A stretch of DNA of 64,000 nucleotides, taken from the NCBI GenBank assembly GCA_964425195.1, contig CAYRLG010000024.1, forward strand, positions 1-64,000, read 5' to 3'. The translations under genes were made by a program, and so were the position numbers. Shown piece by piece: positions 1 through 10,600 of this stretch. The notes beneath the pieces are model-generated. The model did not search any database, was not told where the DNA came from, and saw nothing but the letters and a program-made list of their open reading frames with translations. Every line of letters begins with the position of its first letter. Position 1 is the stretch's first letter. This stretch comes from Desulfamplus sp964425195. GTDB taxonomy: Bacteria; Desulfobacterota; Desulfobacteria; Desulfobacterales; Desulfobacteraceae.

Positions 1-502
1 CGCCACAAATTACAGGCATATCCTCTCTTACAATCACTACTATTTTATCGGATACATCGGCAATTGCCATATTATGTCCACAGGTCAATCCAAAATGGAA
101 ATATCCATTGGAATCCATAGGAGAGGTAACAATAAAGAAAAAATCAAAATGATGCTTTTCACGATAAATCATTGGAGCTGTGTGCCATGTTTCTGGTGTG
201 TAAACACCCGCTCCACGTTGTTTTGATAACGACCTTATAGGACTTAATAAAAAACCGCTAACCCATTGGAAAGTCTTACCTTCTGGATCTGCTTCACAAA
301 TTTTATAGTTTATTGTATCAAGGTAGGTATTAACTTTAATATCTTCCAATTCATCAACTCGTTGGGCAAGATATTTATCTATAATAGCTGCTATATTAGC
401 CGCTCCTCCCATGTGGATATGATTGCCCGATTTTACAAGGCTTGCAGCTTCCTGCCCTGAAATAACCTTTGAGTTATATTCGTTTAAAAATTTCTTTGTC
501 AT
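1..502 (-). CDS. CoA-transferase / acetyl-CoA hydrolase family protein, C-terminus beyond window
   Basis: The 167 visible N-terminal residues resemble the family of 4-hydroxybutyrate/butyrate CoA-transferases and acetyl-CoA hydrolases, which move CoA between acyl donors and acceptors. I see the Gly-rich stretch HMGGAANIAAI near residue 30 and the conserved motif VTSPMDSNGYFHFG near residues 130-145. The frame stays open to base 2, so the rest lies off the left edge. The ATG at 502 is the first Met of the frame; the purine-rich stretch GGAAAA upstream is a weak ribosome site. The gene follows a thiolase and an acyl-CoA dehydrogenase on the same strand, with 106 bp before it, so a role in activating or releasing short-chain acyl groups is likely. 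Exact substrates cannot be read from this part. Confidence 0.8.
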   Translation of the reverse strand, partial: MTKKFLNEYNSKVISGQEAASLVKSGNHIHMGGAANIAAIIDKYLAQRVDELEDIKVNTYLDTINYKICEADPEGKTFQWVSGFLLSPIRSLSKQRGAGVYTPETWHTAPMIYREKHHFDFFFIVTSPMDSNGYFHFGLTCGHNMAIADVSDKIVVIVREDMPVICG

Positions 503-608
503 TGTATAGTTTTCCAGATAAATAAATTTGTGACATTAAGTTCTGATTGGTGTAATGAAAAAGTTCTCGATCTAAAGAGAAATTGCTACGCAATTCTTTT
601 TCAAAATT

Positions 609-1799
609 TTATTGTCTGTTCATATTTTCCCAGATCATTGAATATCCCTGACCTCTGCCAACACACATGGTTGTAAGACCGTATCTTGCAGATGGCTTTT
701 CTTTAAAAAGTCTCTGGAGAAAAGCAATAAGTCTGGGACCTGACGAAGCTAACGGATGACCATATGCAATTGCTCCGCCCCAAATATTAACCCTTGGATC
801 ATCGATTTTTAAACCAAGGCGATCCAAATTGTACAATGCTTGAATTGCAAACGCTTCGTTTACCTCTATGATATCCATATCATCAATAGTCAAACCAGCC
901 TTATCAAGTGCTTTTAAGGTTGATGGAACAGGTGCAGTCCCCATTATTTTCGGGTCAACCGAAACTACCGCAGTTGATACCCATCTGATTTGGGGTGCAA
1001 TGCCAAGTTCTCTGGCTTTTTTTCCATTCATTAGAAGAACAGCTGCAGCACCATCATTTAAACCAGAAGCATTGCCAGCAGTGACACGACCATTCTCTCT
1101 AAAAGGAGTCTTGAGTTTTGCTAAACTTTCCATAGTAGTTTCAGGTCGTGGATGCTGATCTTTATCTGCAATAATTTTTGTTCCATCTGCTAACTCCACC
1201 TCCATAGGAATGATCATATCGATCATCTTGCCGGAGGTGATTGCTAAATTGGCTTTTTGCTGAGATGCTAAGGCATACCTATCAGCCATCTCTTTGGTTA
1301 GTTCAGGGCAGATATCGTGAATATTCTCAGCAGTCATGCCCATACTAAAGGCAGATGGACCGCCCATTACCTCTTCCAATCTTGGATGAGAATCTCGCAT
1401 ATATCCCATAGGAAGATGTCCCATGTGTTCAACGCCTCCGGCAACCACGCAATCTGCCATACCACTTGCTATATAAGAGACTCCAAAACCCACAGCCGTG
1501 AGTCCTCCGGCACACATTCTGTCAATCGAGCATCCAGGAACTTCCCAACCCCAATCTGCCAACATAGAGATTAATCTTCCAACAGTGCCTCCTTGTTCTG
1601 CTATCTGATTAGTAGCTCCCCATATAATATCTTCTACAATGGCTGGTGATACTTTGGGGTTTCTTTGGATCAGACCCTTTAACACAGCAACGCATAAATC
1701 TTCTGCTCTGGTTTTCCAAAATATACCTTTTTCACCAGCTCGACCAAATGCTGTACGAACTGCATCTACAACTAACACATCATTATCTTTAAACGTCAT
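609..1799 (-). CDS. Thiolase (acetyl-CoA C-acyltransferase, FadA/FadI type)
   Basis: A 396-residue thiolase, normal length for the family, which cleaves 3-ketoacyl-CoA or condenses two acyl-CoAs in the cytoplasm. The nucleophilic Cys is Cys96 in the motif RMCAGG. The second half has NEAF, the His-bearing GGAIAYGHPLASSG and the C-terminal Cys motif CVGRGQG. The sequence is closer to beta-oxidation thiolases than to the biosynthetic thiolase at 57635-58810. The ATG at 1799 has AAGGAT about 7 bases upstream. It follows the acyl-CoA dehydrogenase gene by 69 bp and precedes the CoA-transferase, so I read the three as one fatty-acid or aromatic-acid degradation operon. Chain-length preference is not visible. 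Confidence 0.93.
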   Translation of the reverse strand: MTFKDNDVLVVDAVRTAFGRAGEKGIFWKTRAEDLCVAVLKGLIQRNPKVSPAIVEDIIWGATNQIAEQGGTVGRLISMLADWGWEVPGCSIDRMCAGGLTAVGFGVSYIASGMADCVVAGGVEHMGHLPMGYMRDSHPRLEEVMGGPSAFSMGMTAENIHDICPELTKEMADRYALASQQKANLAITSGKMIDMIIPMEVELADGTKIIADKDQHPRPETTMESLAKLKTPFRENGRVTAGNASGLNDGAAAVLLMNGKKARELGIAPQIRWVSTAVVSVDPKIMGTAPVPSTLKALDKAGLTIDDMDIIEVNEAFAIQALYNLDRLGLKIDDPRVNIWGGAIAYGHPLASSGPRLIAFLQRLFKEKPSARYGLTTMCVGRGQGYSMIWENMNRQ

Positions 1800-1868
1800 T
1801 TTTTAATCCTTTTAAATGGGTATAATCTTTTATTACGATTTGCGAGTCTTAATTAATTAACTGACTGA

Positions 1869-3656
1869 TTAAAATACACTATCTTGCATCGTCACTATCT
1901 CTCTACCATGACGCTGACAAATCTCAATAGTGGCTTGGGTATGAGGTAAAGTGATATCCACAAAATAGGTAGCCTGAAGGAGTTTACCCCTGTAAAAATC
2001 ACTCTTTTTATCTTTTTTAGTAGCATGAGGATAAGATATGATAGCCATATCCAGCAAAACCCAAGCCATAGTGACATCTGCAAAAGCTGAGAGTGCGGGA
2101 TAGGCGTAAGATGCCCATTGTAAAGGATCTTTTTCCCTTCTTTTTTGAAGCTCGTATGCAGTCTCCCAGAGATTTTTAGCAACAGATTCAAGATTTTTTA
2201 CTTTATCCCCAAGCTCAACATGTTCTCTATTTTTTTCGCAGAATTGTTCGATCTCCTTTTTAAACGCCAAAAATGCTGCTCCATCTCTAACAGTCATTTT
2301 ACGTCCCATAAGATCCATAGCCTGAATTCCATTTGTTCCCTCATAAAGAGACATAATTTTCGCATCTCTAAGGTATTGCTCTAATGGAAAATCTTTGCAG
2401 AATCCATAACCACCAAGACACTGTATAGCTATTTCGCATACCCTAAAACCCATATCAGAGCAGTAGGCTTTAATAATTGGAGTTAAGAAATCGACTAAAT
2501 TCATATTATGAGTCTTTTCTTCACTCTCTGTCATTTCTGAAGCAAGATCATCACGAAAAGCAGAGGTGTATATCATGGATCGCATTCCATCCACAGTAGC
2601 TTTCATCCATAAAAGATTTCGTCTAACATCAGGATGATCAATTATAGGAACATCACCTTGTTTTCTACCAGCAACATCTCTGCCTTGAACACGCTTTTTT
2701 GTATATTCTAATGCATTTCTATAAGCCGTACTGGCAAGAGTCATGCCGCTTACACCCGTATTCATTCTGGCGGCATTCATCATCTGAAACATATGAGCAA
2801 GCCCGTTATTCTCTCTACCGCAGAGATAACCAATACAATTATTAGAATTTCCAAAATTAAGTACCGCAGTTGGAGAGGCATGAAGTCCCAATTTTTTCTC
2901 TACATTACTACATATAATATCGTTAAATTCGCCAGAAGTACCATCAGGTTTGAGTCTGAATTTTGGGACAACAAAAAGGCTGATTCCTTTAACTCCTTCT
3001 GGAGCACCTTCTATTCTTGCCAGTACAAGATGAATTATATTATCTGTGAGGTCATGTTCACCCCATGATATAAAAATTTTTGTTCCGGTGATTTTAAAAT
3101 GATCTCCCTCACGTGTTGCAGTTGTGGTTAGAGAGCCAAGGTTTGAACCCGCGTCTGGTTCTGTAAGACACATTGTACCAGCCCATGTTCCGTTAAACAT
3201 CTTAGGAACATAGTTTTTTTTCAATTCTTCTGTGCCAAAGGATTCTATCAGATGAGCAGCTCCATGGGTTAGACTTGGAGCCATGTTAAATGCCTGACAC
3301 GCTCCATACATAAAATCGTTGATAATAACTCGCATCATATTAGGGAAACCTTGACCACCGTACTCAACGTCTCTGGCAGCAGCAGTCCATCCATTTTCAC
3401 CATACTGTTTAAAGGCTTTCTTGAATTCAGGAGGTGAGGATACTTGACCATTATCAAATTTTACGCCCCATTTTTCTCCGATTTCGTTCAAAGGGTCTAA
3501 TACACCTTTTGCAAAACTAATAGCCTCTGATACCATCAAATCCAAAGTTTTTTCATTCAGCTCTTTGTACTTATCCAACTCACAGAGTCTTCCATAGTTA
3601 AGTTGTTCTTTTAGAATGAAAAAGATATCTTTTTGATTGATTTTAAAATGTCCCAT
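1869..3656 (-). CDS. Acyl-CoA dehydrogenase, long (about 600 residue) type with C-terminal extension
   Basis: A 595-residue FAD-dependent acyl-CoA dehydrogenase, which makes the trans-2 double bond in the first step of beta-oxidation and passes electrons to an electron-transfer flavoprotein. Visible landmarks are the N-terminal helical region, the FAD/substrate motif CLTEPDAGSNLGSL near residue 165, QCLGGYGF near 415 and the motif LYEGTNGIQ near 440, whose Glu is the usual catalytic base position. The last 120 residues are an extra helical domain found in this longer class (FadE5-like). The ATG at 3656 starts MGHFKINQKD, the normal N-terminus of the class. It is the first gene of the operon with the thiolase and CoA-transferase. 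Confidence 0.93.
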   Translation of the reverse strand: MGHFKINQKDIFFILKEQLNYGRLCELDKYKELNEKTLDLMVSEAISFAKGVLDPLNEIGEKWGVKFDNGQVSSPPEFKKAFKQYGENGWTAAARDVEYGGQGFPNMMRVIINDFMYGACQAFNMAPSLTHGAAHLIESFGTEELKKNYVPKMFNGTWAGTMCLTEPDAGSNLGSLTTTATREGDHFKITGTKIFISWGEHDLTDNIIHLVLARIEGAPEGVKGISLFVVPKFRLKPDGTSGEFNDIICSNVEKKLGLHASPTAVLNFGNSNNCIGYLCGRENNGLAHMFQMMNAARMNTGVSGMTLASTAYRNALEYTKKRVQGRDVAGRKQGDVPIIDHPDVRRNLLWMKATVDGMRSMIYTSAFRDDLASEMTESEEKTHNMNLVDFLTPIIKAYCSDMGFRVCEIAIQCLGGYGFCKDFPLEQYLRDAKIMSLYEGTNGIQAMDLMGRKMTVRDGAAFLAFKKEIEQFCEKNREHVELGDKVKNLESVAKNLWETAYELQKRREKDPLQWASYAYPALSAFADVTMAWVLLDMAIISYPHATKKDKKSDFYRGKLLQATYFVDITLPHTQATIEICQRHGREIVTMQDSVF

Positions 3657-4619
3657 CTCTCTTATTTAATCCTTTTTTTCATTGTTGCTATATTATCACC
3701 ATTCCTTAGCATCAAAATCTCTTGCCTTTTATTTTGGGAACTAAAAGAAGGTAAATTTGATGTGAATCGGAAGAACTTGATTGTAAAGATGGCATATATA
3801 TTGCTCTCAATGAAGGTTTTGGTGTTAAATACAGCAAGAACAAGCTGTATCTTGGTTAGTACAGACTCATACGATCGATGCTCTCAGCTCATTGGACATC
3901 CATCTATATTTGTCTGATATTTCTATTTTTAGTTTAAATCGATTTTGCAGATTCTATATTTTGATTTTATATTTAATTAAATTTTATATTTAAAATGCAA
4001 ATATCCTACCAACGACACCAAAAAGAGAAAATATTTGAATTTTTGTTAAGAAAGATATCGTTAAATTACATAACATCATTCTTATATCTTGTAATATCAA
4101 GTTGTTAACTATTTTATTTCAAAAAATAAGCTGATGGTATTGGTCGGCATTACAAACATAAACCTATATAACGTTAACGTATATAAACCTATTCATAAAA
4201 TTATATAATACCTTATAACCATTTGTAATAATAAGGGATGCGTCAATGTATAATATTTTATATGTGTATAAAATATTATACATTGACATTAGCACTAAAT
4301 TGCAGGATATTAAACATAAGTAAAGATAAATAGTACTTCAATAGTCATATTTCCAAAAAAGTGCGTTTGAATAGCAGCTACGTTTATCCAATGATTTCAG
4401 AACTTTGTAGATTAGTTGTGTAGATAAGATTGTATAAGAATCAAAATAAAAACATTAAGGAACTGTGTGGTTTGATCAAATTTGTATTGTGGCGAGGAAT
4501 AGGCAAGGAAGGAATAAAGGATAAGCTAAATACATGTGGTAAAAAAAGGATAGAGTATAGAAAGGGCTAAAAAAAACGTATTGTAAGTCTCTCATGACAA
4601 ATTAGATATTATACAAAAC
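3657..4619. other. Long AT-rich intergenic region without a convincing gene
   Basis: This is the longest gap in the window. It should carry the promoter of the acyl-CoA dehydrogenase operon near 3660-3800 on the minus strand. I see no tRNA, no protein gene of normal composition and no array. It holds a perfect 21-bp inverted repeat (annotated separately). There is also a 32-codon plus-strand frame at 3761-3859, without a start codon, whose translation (it ends GFGVKYSKNKLYLG) looks protein-like and may be gene debris. Confidence 0.5.
4242..4287. repeat. Perfect 21-bp inverted repeat with 4-base loop
   Basis: Bases 4242-4262 are the exact reverse complement of 4267-4287, separated by TGTG. 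The arms begin GTCAATGTATAATA and are almost all A/T. The structure lies about 400 bp downstream of the synthase stop, too far to be its simple terminator, and has no U-tract. It could be the core of a small mobile element, a cruciform-forming site or a distal terminator. Confidence 0.75.
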
Positions 4620-4659
4620 AGAGGGGAGCAAGTTTTATATCTACTACCTCCTCCCCTCT
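4620..4659 (-). terminator. Candidate intrinsic terminator of the large synthase gene
   Basis: Arms AGAGGGGAG (4620-4628) and CTCCCCTCT (4651-4659) form a 9-bp GC-rich stem starting 8 bases after the synthase stop on the minus strand. In that direction the stem is followed by GTTTTGT. The 22-base loop is long and the T-run short, so efficiency is uncertain, but position and stem composition fit. Confidence 0.6.
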
Positions 4660-4666
4660 ATTTTCA

Positions 4667-7600
4667 TTAACTGATTTTCATATCATCTAAAAGTTTATTG
4701 AGTTTCACCATCTCAAACCCGACAAGCTCCATCAGATAATTTCCATCGTCATCAATAAGATCAATATTAAATGTGTCTGTCTCGCTGTCAGAGGCTGTAC
4801 GGGTTGTAATGCACAAATACTCTCTATCTTTTACTGCTCTATCATAGAATTTCAGGCTTTTGATTTTATACGGCAGAACAATATAGTTGTCAGTTAAAAA
4901 CTCAAAAACTCCTCCGGTCTGGAACATGGCATCTAAAAGCACAACATCAGTTAAAAATTGAGGGCATGGATCGTTAGTAAAAAAGCTCTCCCTGCTTCGA
5001 TCCGCAATTTTTGTGATAAGAGCATTTCCATCAAAAGAGATAATATCTTCAATAGTTCTAAAAACACCGTCCATAAAGAGCCTCTGAGGATGGTAGATCA
5101 ATCCTGTGTTGTTCTCTCCAATTGGGTTTGCTCTTAATAATTGAGGCACATCTCTTTTTTTCCTAATCCCTTCGCTGCTCTCTATCCCTTCGCTACTTTT
5201 TATCTGTTTGCCGCTCGCTATCCCTTTAGTACCCTCTATTACAATCTCTTTACTGCTCTCTATTAGAATCTCTTTATCACTCTCTATTACAAAATCAGAT
5301 TGATAGTGGAGTTTCGGCTCACCCATTGCAACTCCTGCACTATTTACAAATTGAGATGTAATTTTGCAGTGGATGCCGTTTTCATCTTTGTTCACAGAGA
5401 TTTTAATATCTTTGGGTTTGTTTTGGAGCAGCTTTATTCCATAAGGTATTGAAAAATTCTTAACTTCTGAAATCCTGCCTGTTTTATGGGCTGCCATCGC
5501 TGCCTCTGCCATAGTCTCAACGCCAGTTGCACCTAAAAATATCGGCGTCCCCTCCATAGCGTGATCAAGCAGAAATCTATCTCTTTTTATATCAAGCCTT
5601 CTTACGAATGAAATATGGTGTTCTCCATTTTCATTTTCGTATTTATCTATATTTTGCATTGCACCTGCGGAAACAGAGTCTAAAAACGGGGCGATTTTAA
5701 GTAAACCATCTCTATCAAATGAGTGATCTAAACCAGTAATAACAACTTCTGGAGTTGCTGTATCTTCCATTTCGTCCATAAAAAACTTAACTCCAGCTTT
5801 TAATGGCAGGAATTTAAGACCACGCTCAGTTAAAACTTTCTGAACAGTCTCACGAGTTGCCATGCCTGCCCCGCTCCACGCTGTCCAGTCAATTATCTTG
5901 CATTTTGGCAGAGAATCTTCTCTATCAAGACCAAGCAGAATAGCTGCCATCATCTCATTTGCAGCAGTGTAATCTGCCTGTCCTTCATTGCCGAATTTGG
6001 CTGTTACTGAAGAAAATCCAATGTAAAATTTCACTTGGTTTGTTTTATCTAATTTATTGCTGGTGTCATCTGATTTATTAATATCTTTATTTAGCTTATC
6101 TCTGTTATTATCTGATTTGTAATTTTTCTCTTCAACAGCCTCTATCACATTAAGGCAGCCATAAACCTTTGTGTTGAAAACCCTCTCAAATGACTCTACG
6201 GTTTTCTTCTCAAACGGCATACTCTCCTCAACCCCAGCAGCATGAATAACGCCGTCAATATGGTCAGCTTCAACTGATTCAAGAGCAGATTTTACAGCAT
6301 GTTTATCCGAAACATCTGCTGCAATGTAGGAGACATAAACCCCGAATGATTTTAAAATTTCAATATTTTTGCGAGACTCCAAAGCCGATAGGATTCGGTT
6401 TGCAGCCTGTTTCAACTCAACAGGTTTTGCACCTTTCATTGTAAGTTTGAGCTTTTCCATTACGATTTTTTCGTCAATAGAGGAGATGCTTTCAACATCA
6501 GCAATAATATCAGAAAGAGCATCAATATTGTAGATATCGCTTCTTCCAAGGATAATTAGATTTGTCTGATATCTCTTCACAACTGCCTTTAAAATCTCAA
6601 AAGTTATCCCTCTTGCTCCGCCTGTAACAAGAATGGTGTCGCCGTTTGCAATCAACCCTTTTTGACCGAAATCTGTTTCAATCTTGCTCAATGGGCTGTC
6701 TGTTAAATGCACAACATATTTTTCACCATTGCGATAAGATATTTCAACTCTTGGGTCAGTTGATCTTATTTCGTCCATAAATATTTGAACAGGCTGTGAT
6801 TTTAGAGTGTTATTAATTAGAGTGTTATTTTTTGATGAACTATTATCCACATAGTTATCTAATATGCTTACAGCCTTTACAATGGTATCAGGCATCTCTT
6901 TTGCAAGGCTTTTCATTATTCCGCATATTCCAGCAAAAGATGCGTTCGTATATCTTGTGTTGGTCTCTACAATCGAAAATGTATCTACAAACGAAAATGC
7001 CGCAATAAATTTATCTTCTTGATTCAGCGTTCCAAACATCTGCTTTACAATCAGGAAAAATGATTTAACATCAAACGGGGGGATGCAGATTAATCCATCT
7101 AAAATCAATCCATCTAAATTGTTTAAACTCTCCTCTAACAGTGCTGAATTTCTCTGATTCTCAAAATTCTCTTTAATCTCAACAACTTTTCCGCCGTCAG
7201 CCTTGATAAAATCGGCAATTCCATAAGTATCATCACCAGCAACTACAACCGTTCTTCCTGCAAAGCTCCACTTTTCTGTTACAGGCAGACCAGTTTTCCG
7301 CCACACAGGAACAAGACGATGAATATCGTGGGACTCTTCTTTTGTAATATCCAAATCGTTCAAATGCAGATTAATTTTATCGTTCTGCCTCTCTTTTTGT
7401 GAGGTTTTAACAGGCTCATCAACATCAATATTTTTATCAGAATCTCCAATAACATCACTGCTGACTGCTGGTTCAGCTTTAGATGCAGCACCTTCTGATG
7501 CAGCCTTAGAGGCAATATATTCTGTAAGTTTTGAGATTGTATTTAAATCTCTCAATTTCAAATCTTCTGGAACAGGAAAGCCGAAATGAGAGGCTGTATT

Positions 7601-10600
7601 TGCAAAAATCTCAACCTGCTTGACTGTATCAATTCCAAGGTCAGCCTCAAGATCAAGCTCTGGGTCAAGCATATCTTCTGTATAACCTGTCTGTTTAGCA
7701 ATTATACCTGTGATTACCTGCATGACCTGATTTTCCTGCTGAACTGGTGCAGATGCCTCATAATTAGATGAAATAGCAGTTTTAGTCTCAGGCTCTGAGG
7801 AAATTTGAATCTCTTTTTGTATGCTGTTGGAAGTTCCAACTTTGGTGTCAATGTAAGCTGAAAGCCTTGCGATTGTGTTTAAATCTCTCAACTTTAAATC
7901 TTCTGGAACAGGAAATCCGAAATGAGAGGCAGTATTTGCAAAAATCTCAACCTGCTTGACTGTATCAATTCCAAGATCAGCCTCAAGGTCAAGCTCAGGA
8001 TCGAGCATATCTTCAGTATATCCTGTCTGTTTGGCGATTATCTCTGTAATTACAGTCATAACGCCTTTATTGCTTTCTAAAGTTAGATTCGGAGTCTCAA
8101 TTGCCTTTGCAGATATTTTATTGCTGTTATTGCTGGATGGATCAGCTTTAACAGTTGTATGTGCTGCAATTGGAAATTGAGCAGGCGGTAAACTTAAATT
8201 TGAAGGTGCTGGTGGAACTTCCATTACTACATCTGAATCTGGAATTACAGAAGAGCGTTCACCTACAACGCAGAGCATATTGTCAATAATTTTCAACTCT
8301 GGCTTATCGCTTCTGCTGATTCGTTTAAGCCATGAGTTATATGAGTCAGTGTTTACCCTCTCCTCAATGCGTCTGATAAACAAAAATGCAAAATGAGAGC
8401 CAAAACCAGCAGCAAGATGAAGCCCGTACTCTGCATTTTCACCACGCGATCCAGCGGATTGTCCTGAACTTATGTTAGATGACGCAAAGTTAAGCTCTTT
8501 AAAATGTTCTGGAATTTTTACTAAATTTGCAATCGGCGGGGCTTTTCTCTGCTGCAACGCCTTTACCATTACAACATCTTCAATTGCTGCACCAAGAGTA
8601 TGACCGGTAAAGCCTTTTGTGTTGGTGATGCAGATATTTTTAAGATGATTGCCGAATGTGGTCTTTAATGCTGTAACTTCTGCATCTGCACTGCCTCCTC
8701 TTGCCGGCGTGTAGGTCTCATGCGACATAAAAAGGAGTTTGTCTGCATAGTCAGACTGTTTAAGGTTATGCTCTTTTTCCATTTTTGAGATAAACTTTTT
8801 CATCTCGCCTGCCATGTGCTCAACATCGATATTAAATGTGTGGTATGCACTGTTTGCCATGTGTGTTCCAAGAACAACAGCCTGTCCTCTCATGCCTCTT
8901 GCATGAACTTCTGAGGCTTTTTCAACCACAAGACCCACAGCACCGCAGCCGAGGATTGTGCCGTTGCGATCGCTGTCAAACGGCTTTGCAGCTTCAGATA
9001 TACGTTTTTTAACAGTAGCAGCACCAAGAGCAAGAAATCCTGAGCCTATCCACTGATTTTGTGCAGATGATGTGGCATTTTCGCCGCCGATTACAACAAC
9101 CCGTTTGCAGCGTCCAAGCTTTATCCAATCTTCTGCAATTCCAACCGCCTGAGTCGTTGATGCACATGCACTGCTCACAAGCACATTTGGTCCTTTTGCC
9201 TTTATAATCTGGGCAAGGTGTGCAGAACCTAAAGGACATGCGTTGACCATAAAATTACGGTCAAATTTATACGCTCCAAAATCCTCTCTTTTTCTCTTTC
9301 TAATGTTAAAAAACCAATCTGTAACCTGCTGTTTTACGGCTGTATCTTTTACGTTTTCCATTAAATAGAAATAGATGCTTTGAAACTCCTCATAAGGCTT
9401 TAAAAAGAGCCGATCGTAAAAATATTTTTCCATTTCGTTGATTAAGGTCTCATTGCTTGGAAAGAGCGATGTTATGATAACTCCAGTATCATCTTGCATC
9501 TCTTGAGGAAGGGCAAAGCCATCAGGAATCAACTCTATTGAACTTTTTACATCTGTTTCTGTCTTAAATCTTGACGGCGTTTTATACTGCATAACAAGCG
9601 GAATACCAGCATCTTTTAAAGCCTCAATTCCAGCAGCAACTGCCAACGCCATGCTGATATCGTATTGAGCTTTTATTCCATATTCTTCAGTAAGGTTAAA
9701 ATATCCAAGCTGTCCTGCAAGGTGGATTACATCTTCAGTATTGGAGATTTCAACAAAACGGGCATTTCCATCTGGCTCTTTTAAAATTCTTGTTATATTT
9801 TTATCAACAATTCTCTCCTGATCCTCTACGCTTAACGGATCGATAAAATTGCGTCCATCAAGGATCATATCAAAGTTATCTGACGAAAATACCCGTCTTG
9901 CCTTGCCTGGAAGACCAACTGATACGCCTGATATAACAACGGCGTTATCATTTACAACTGATAAAATCTCGCTCTCTACCGTTCCAGAGGCAATAGAATC
10001 TAAAGCAACAGAGATGCTGTAATTTTTAATATTGATATTTTTAAGAAGATTAACAAGAAGTTTTCGCGGTCCTATCTCCATAAAATGTGTATTACCGCTG
10101 TTCATACTGCTCACATATTCTATTGATTTTATAAACTCAACAGGAGTTGTAATCTGCTTTGCAAGAAGCTCTTTTACCTGTTCTGGATTTTGCGGATATG
10201 GTCTTGCAGTAACGTTTGATATGACTTTAGTAAAATCTACATTATTAAATGTTATGTTTTTTAAATAGCTCTTTAACTTTTCCGCTGCCTTTGAAAAAAG
10301 CGGAGTGTGGAATGCTCCAGATAGATTGAGTCGTTTATATACAATATTTTTAGATGCAAGAAATTTACAGAAAATATCAATATCTTGTTCGCTGCCAGAT
10401 ACTGCTGTCTGCCGTTCACTATTTTTATTGGTTATGTAGAGCCATGATGCACCTGATTCTCGTATAAGAGAAGCTGTCTCCTGTTCATTGCCGAACACAA
10501 CCATAATTTTTCCGGGATACTCTATTGCTGCCTCTCTCATCAGATCAGAGCGTTTTATAATCAGCCTCATTGCATCGTCAAAATTGACCATTCCGCTGCA

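Noticed and set aside
3633..3917. 94-codon plus-strand frame at the start of the acyl-CoA dehydrogenase gene
   Set aside because: It overlaps the real gene's start, has no ribosome site, and its protein has no recognisable family; probably chance.
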